A DNA stretch of 64,000 nucleotides. Origin: Bugula neritina (Eukaryota > Bryozoa > Gymnolaemata > Cheilostomatida > Bugulidae). This document shows, one piece after another, positions 60,000-64,000 of this stretch. Position 1 is the first letter of the stretch. Each line of letters opens with the position of its first letter. The notes under the pieces were generated by a model, which was not told the origin of the DNA, ran no database searches, and saw nothing but the letters and a program-made list of their open reading frames with translations. The stretch spans positions 9,679,408 through 9,743,407 of the forward strand of contig OZ037771.1 of the NCBI GenBank assembly GCA_964035545.1, given 5' to 3'. The position numbers and the translations under genes were made by a program.

Positions 60000-61518
60000 C
60001 AACATACCCAAGTATATGGTAATATACTGAAATATACTGCAACATACCGCAACGTTCTGAAAAACACTGTAACAAACATAAATACGCTGCAAGACATTGG
60101 AACATACTGCAACATACCCAAATAAATGGTAATATACTGAAATATACTGACATACACTGTAACACATTGAAAAACACTGCAACATACTGAAATACACTGT
60201 AACATACCAAAAAAAACTGCAACATACTGCAACATACTGAAATACACTGTAACATATTAAAATACTCTGCAACATTCTGCAACATTCTTCAACATACTGA
60301 AAGACACTGTAACATAATGAAATACACTGCAACACATTGAAATATACCGCATCACACTGGAATATACTGCAACACATCCAAGTACATCGTAATCTACGGA
60401 CATGTACTGTAACATACTGAAACATACTGAAACATACTGCTACATTCTGAAGTACACTGTAAAATATTGAAATACAATGCAACACATTGGGATATACTGC
60501 AACACACTGAAATTTACTGCAACATACTGCAACATACTGAAATACGCTGTAACATACTGTAACATACTGAAATACACTGCAACAAACTGCAACATACTGA
60601 AGTGCACTGTACGTATTGAAAAGCACTGCAACACACATAAATATACTGCAAAACTCTGAGATATACTGCAAAATACTGAAATATACTTCAACATACTGCA
60701 ACATACTGAAAAACACTACAACTCACTGAAGTATAGTGCAATATACAGACATGTACTCTAACATACTGATATTTAATGTTACACACTGAAATATACCGCA
60801 ACATACTGAAATACACTGTAACATACCTAAATAAGCTGCAACATACTGCAACATACCGAAATACACTGTAACATGAAGAAATACACTGCAACACATGGAA
60901 ATATACTGCAACAAACTGAAATACATTGCAACATATCGAAGTATATCGTAATATACGGACATGTACTGTAACATACTGAAACACACTGAAACATACTGAA
61001 ACATACTGAAACATACTTCAACATACTGAAATACGCTGTAACATAATGAAATACACTGCAACATACTGCAACATACTGAAGTACACTGTAAAATATTAAA
61101 TTACACTGCAACACATTGGAATATACTGCAACACACTGAAATATACTGCAACATACTGAAATATACTGCAACATACTTCAACACACTGAAATATACTAAA
61201 ACATAATGAAATACACTGCAACATACTGCAACATACTGAAGTACACTGTAAAATATTGAAATACACTGCAACACATTGGAATATACTGCAACACACTGAA
61301 ATATACTGCAACATACTGAAATACACTGTAACATTTGGAAATAAGCTGCAACATACTGCAACATACTGAAATACACTGCAACATACTAAAATACACTGCA
61401 ACATTCTGCAACATACTTCAACATACTGAAATACACTGTAACATAATGAAATACACTGCAGCACATTGAAATATACTGCAACATACTGAAATGTACTGCA
61501 ACATACTGAAATACACTG
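60000..61518 (-). repeat. Unit O, copy 1 (partner 62038-63546)
   Basis: Spacing is 2,038 bp up to about 60430 and 2,028 bp after it, because copy 2 lacks one decamer. It shares ATACAGACATGTACTC (about 60743) with copy 2, where unit N copy 1 has ATACAGAAATG. Confidence 0.84.
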
Positions 61519-63227
61519 TACATATTGAAAAACACTGCAACACACTGAAATATACTGCAACACACTGAAATATACTTCAAAATACTGAAATATACTTCAA
61601 CATACTGCAACATACTGAGAGACACTACAACTCACTGAAGTATAGTGCAATATCCAGAAATGTACTGTGACATACTGATATTTAATGTTACACACTGAAA
61701 TAAACTACAACATACTGAAATACACTGAAACATACTGAAACATACTGAAACATACTGAAATACACTGCAACATACTGCAACATACTGAAACACACTGTAA
61801 CATGATGAAATACACTGCAACACATTGAAATATACTGCAACAAACTGAAATATACTGCAACATACTGAAACGTACTGCAACATACTGAAATACATTGCAA
61901 CATATCGAAGTATATCGTAATATACGGACATGTACTGTAACATACTGAAACACACTGAAGCATACTGAAACATACTGAAATATACTGAATTACACTGTAA
62001 CACACTGAAAAATACTGCAACATACTGAAATACACTGTAACATACCCAAGTATATGGTAATATACTGAAATATACTGCAACATACCGCAACGTTCTGAAA
62101 AACACTGTAACAAACATAAATACGCTGCAAGACATTGGAACATACTGCAACATACCCAAATAAATGGTAATATACTGAAATATACTGACATACACTGTAA
62201 CACATTGAAAAACACTGCAACATACTGAAATACACTGTAACATACCAAAAAAAACTGCAACATACTGCAACATACTGAAATACACTGTAACATATTAAAA
62301 TACTCTGCAACATTCTGCAACATTCTTCAACATACTGAAAGACACTGTAACATAATGAAATACACTGCAACACATTGAAATATACCGCATCACACTGGAA
62401 TATACTGCAACACATCCAAGTACATCGTAATCTACGGACATGTGCTGTAACATACTGAAACATACTGCAACATTCTGAAGTACACTGTAAAATATTGAAA
62501 TACAATGCAACACATTGGGATATACTGCAACACACTGAAATTTACTGCAACATACTGCAACATACTGAAATACGCTGTAACATACTGTAACATACTGAAA
62601 TACACTGCAACAAACTGCAACATACTGAAGTGCACTGTACGTATTGAAAAGCACTGCAACACACATAAATATACTGCAAAACTCTGAGATATACTGCAAA
62701 ATACTGAAATATACTTCAACATACTGCAACATACTGAAAAACACTACAACTCACTGAAGTATAGTGCAATATACAGACATGTACTCTAACATACTGATAT
62801 TTAATGTTACACACTGAAATATACCGCAACATACTGAAATACACTGTAACATACCTAAATAAGCTGCAACATACTGCAACATACCGAAATACACTGTAAC
62901 ATGAAGAAATACACTGCAACACATGGAAATATACTGCAACAAACTGAAATACATTGCAACATATCGAAGTATATCGTAATATACGGACATGTACTGTAAC
63001 ATACTGAAACACACTGAAACATACTGAAACATACTGAAACATACTTCAACATACTGAAATACGCTGTAACATAATGAAATACACTGCAACATACTGCAAC
63101 ATACTGAAGTACACTGTAAAATATTAAATTACACTGCAACACATTGGAATATACTGCAACACACTGAAATATACTGCAACATACTGAAATATACTGCAAC
63201 ATACTTCAACACACTGAAATATACTAA
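61497..63227 (-). repeat. Unit N, copy 2, overlapping unit O copy 2
   Basis: The left part (to about 62.47 kb) shares the decamer loss of unit N copy 1. The right part (from about 62.78 kb) shares the base change of unit O copy 1. The block is therefore a mosaic of two parents. Confidence 0.8.
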
Positions 63228-63351
63228 AACATAATGAAATACACTGCAACATACTGCAACATACTGAAGTACACTGTAAAATATTGAAATACACTGCAAC
63301 ACATTGGAATATACTGCAACACACTGAAATATACTGCAACATACTGAAATA
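62961..63351 (-). repeat. 590-bp tandem duplication, left copy
   Basis: It matches 63551-63941 at exactly 590 bp (59 decamers): ATAATGAAAT at 63071 and 63661, and AAATATTAAATTACACTG at 63119 and 63709. The match ends at 63351/63941, where CACTGTAAC differs from TACTGCAAC. Confidence 0.87.
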
Positions 63352-63550
63352 CACTGTAACATTTGGAAATAAGCTGCAACATACTGCAACATACTGAAAT
63401 ACACTGCAACATACTAAAATACACTGCAACATTCTGCAACATACTTCAACATACTGAAATACACTGTAACATAATGAAATACACTGCAGCACATTGAAAT
63501 ATACTGCAACATACTGAAATGTACTGCAACATACTGAAATACACTGCAAC

Positions 63551-63941
63551 ATATTGAAGTATATCGTAATATACGGACATGTACTGTAACATACTGAAAC
63601 ACACTGAAACATACTGAAACATACTGAAACATACTTCAACATACTGAAATACGCTGTAACATAATGAAATACACTGCAACATACTGCAACATACTGAAGT
63701 ACACTGTAAAATATTAAATTACACTGCAACACATTGGAATATACTGCAACACACTGAAATATACTGCAACATACTGAAATATACTGCAACATACTTCAAC
63801 ACACTGAAATATACTAAAACATAATGAAATACACTGCAACATACTGCAACATACTGAAGTACACTGTAAAATATTGAAATACACTGCAACACATTGGAAT
63901 ATACTGCAACACACTGAAATATACTGCAACATACTGAAATA
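63551..63941 (-). repeat. 590-bp tandem duplication, right copy
   Basis: Right partner of 62961-63351, and the most recent-looking duplication in the window. Sequence from 63942 to the edge continues as plain decamers. Confidence 0.87.
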
Positions 63942-64000
63942 TACTGCAACATACTGCAACATACTGAAATACACTGTAACATACTGCAACATACTGAAAT

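Larger units (their letters stand above)
7960..64000 (-). repeat. Main decamer satellite array, CAG strand on minus
   Basis: This is 56 kb of uninterrupted decamers in one orientation: ACTGCAACAT, ACTGTAACAT, ACTGAAATAC and ACTGAAATAT on the + strand. The consensus 20-mer has 9 A, 5 C, 4 T and 2 G, so it is about 35% GC with strong A-over-T and C-over-G skew. Length changes between copies are often whole decamers. The array is organised into the copied blocks listed separately. No gene, RNA gene or mobile element interrupts it, and the right end is cut by the window. Confidence 0.96.

Noticed and set aside
58960-60285. Long stop-free frame of 441 codons on the minus strand, and dozens of others of 60-430 codons
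   Set aside because: They consist only of the repeat-derived decapeptide, overlap in several frames of the same strand, start at arbitrary ATG units and have no other domain. They are by-products of a stop-poor 10-nt repeat.
113-64000. CRISPR array
   Set aside because: Repeats are contiguous 10-bp units with no unique spacers and no cas genes.

Overview
The whole 64 kb window is one gene-free tandem-repeat (satellite-like) array. It is built from AT-rich decamers of two alternating types. On one strand they read ATATTTCAGT and ATGTTGCAGT; on the other, ACTGAAATAT and ACTGCAACAT. At about 10 bp per unit the window holds roughly 6,400 decamers. I see no rRNA, tRNA, transposon, CRISPR array or credible protein gene. 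A gene desert of this length, with layered kilobase-scale duplications and inverted orientation blocks, fits a eukaryotic centromeric, pericentromeric, subtelomeric or heterochromatic satellite. No sequence marker here identifies the species.

Layout. Positions 1-112 hold a different decamer family (GTGCCTAAAT), so the left edge is a boundary between two satellites. From 113 to 4566 the CAG-containing strand is the + strand, and this part is the most diverged. At 4566/4567 the array inverts, and to 7530 the CAG strand is the minus strand. A 429-bp + island (7531-7959) follows. It exists because a 3,393-bp segment containing the inversion was duplicated in tandem (4138-7530 and 7531-10963). From 7960 to the right edge the CAG strand is always the minus strand.

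The right-hand array is a patchwork of copied blocks: a 3,179-bp tandem pair (9092-15449); a ~4 kb pair spaced 4,647 bp (19.8-28.5 kb); pairs spaced 3,328, 2,229 and 3,938 bp (29-39 kb); a ~2.6 kb core unit in five copies (40.8-57.9 kb); a ~0.95 kb unit in four copies that itself contains 250-bp tandem repeats; and nested 5,087-, 2,028/2,038- and 590-bp duplications at the right end. Several equal-length sequence patches look like gene conversion.

The many long stop-free frames (up to about 441 codons) are a by-product of the repeat. The unit is 10 nt, so all three frames of the CAG strand translate to the same decapeptide (QYVAVYFSML-like) and the strand rarely contains stops. They are not annotated as genes. 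Block boundaries were found by eye and are good to a few bases where stated as exact, otherwise to about 10-50 bp.
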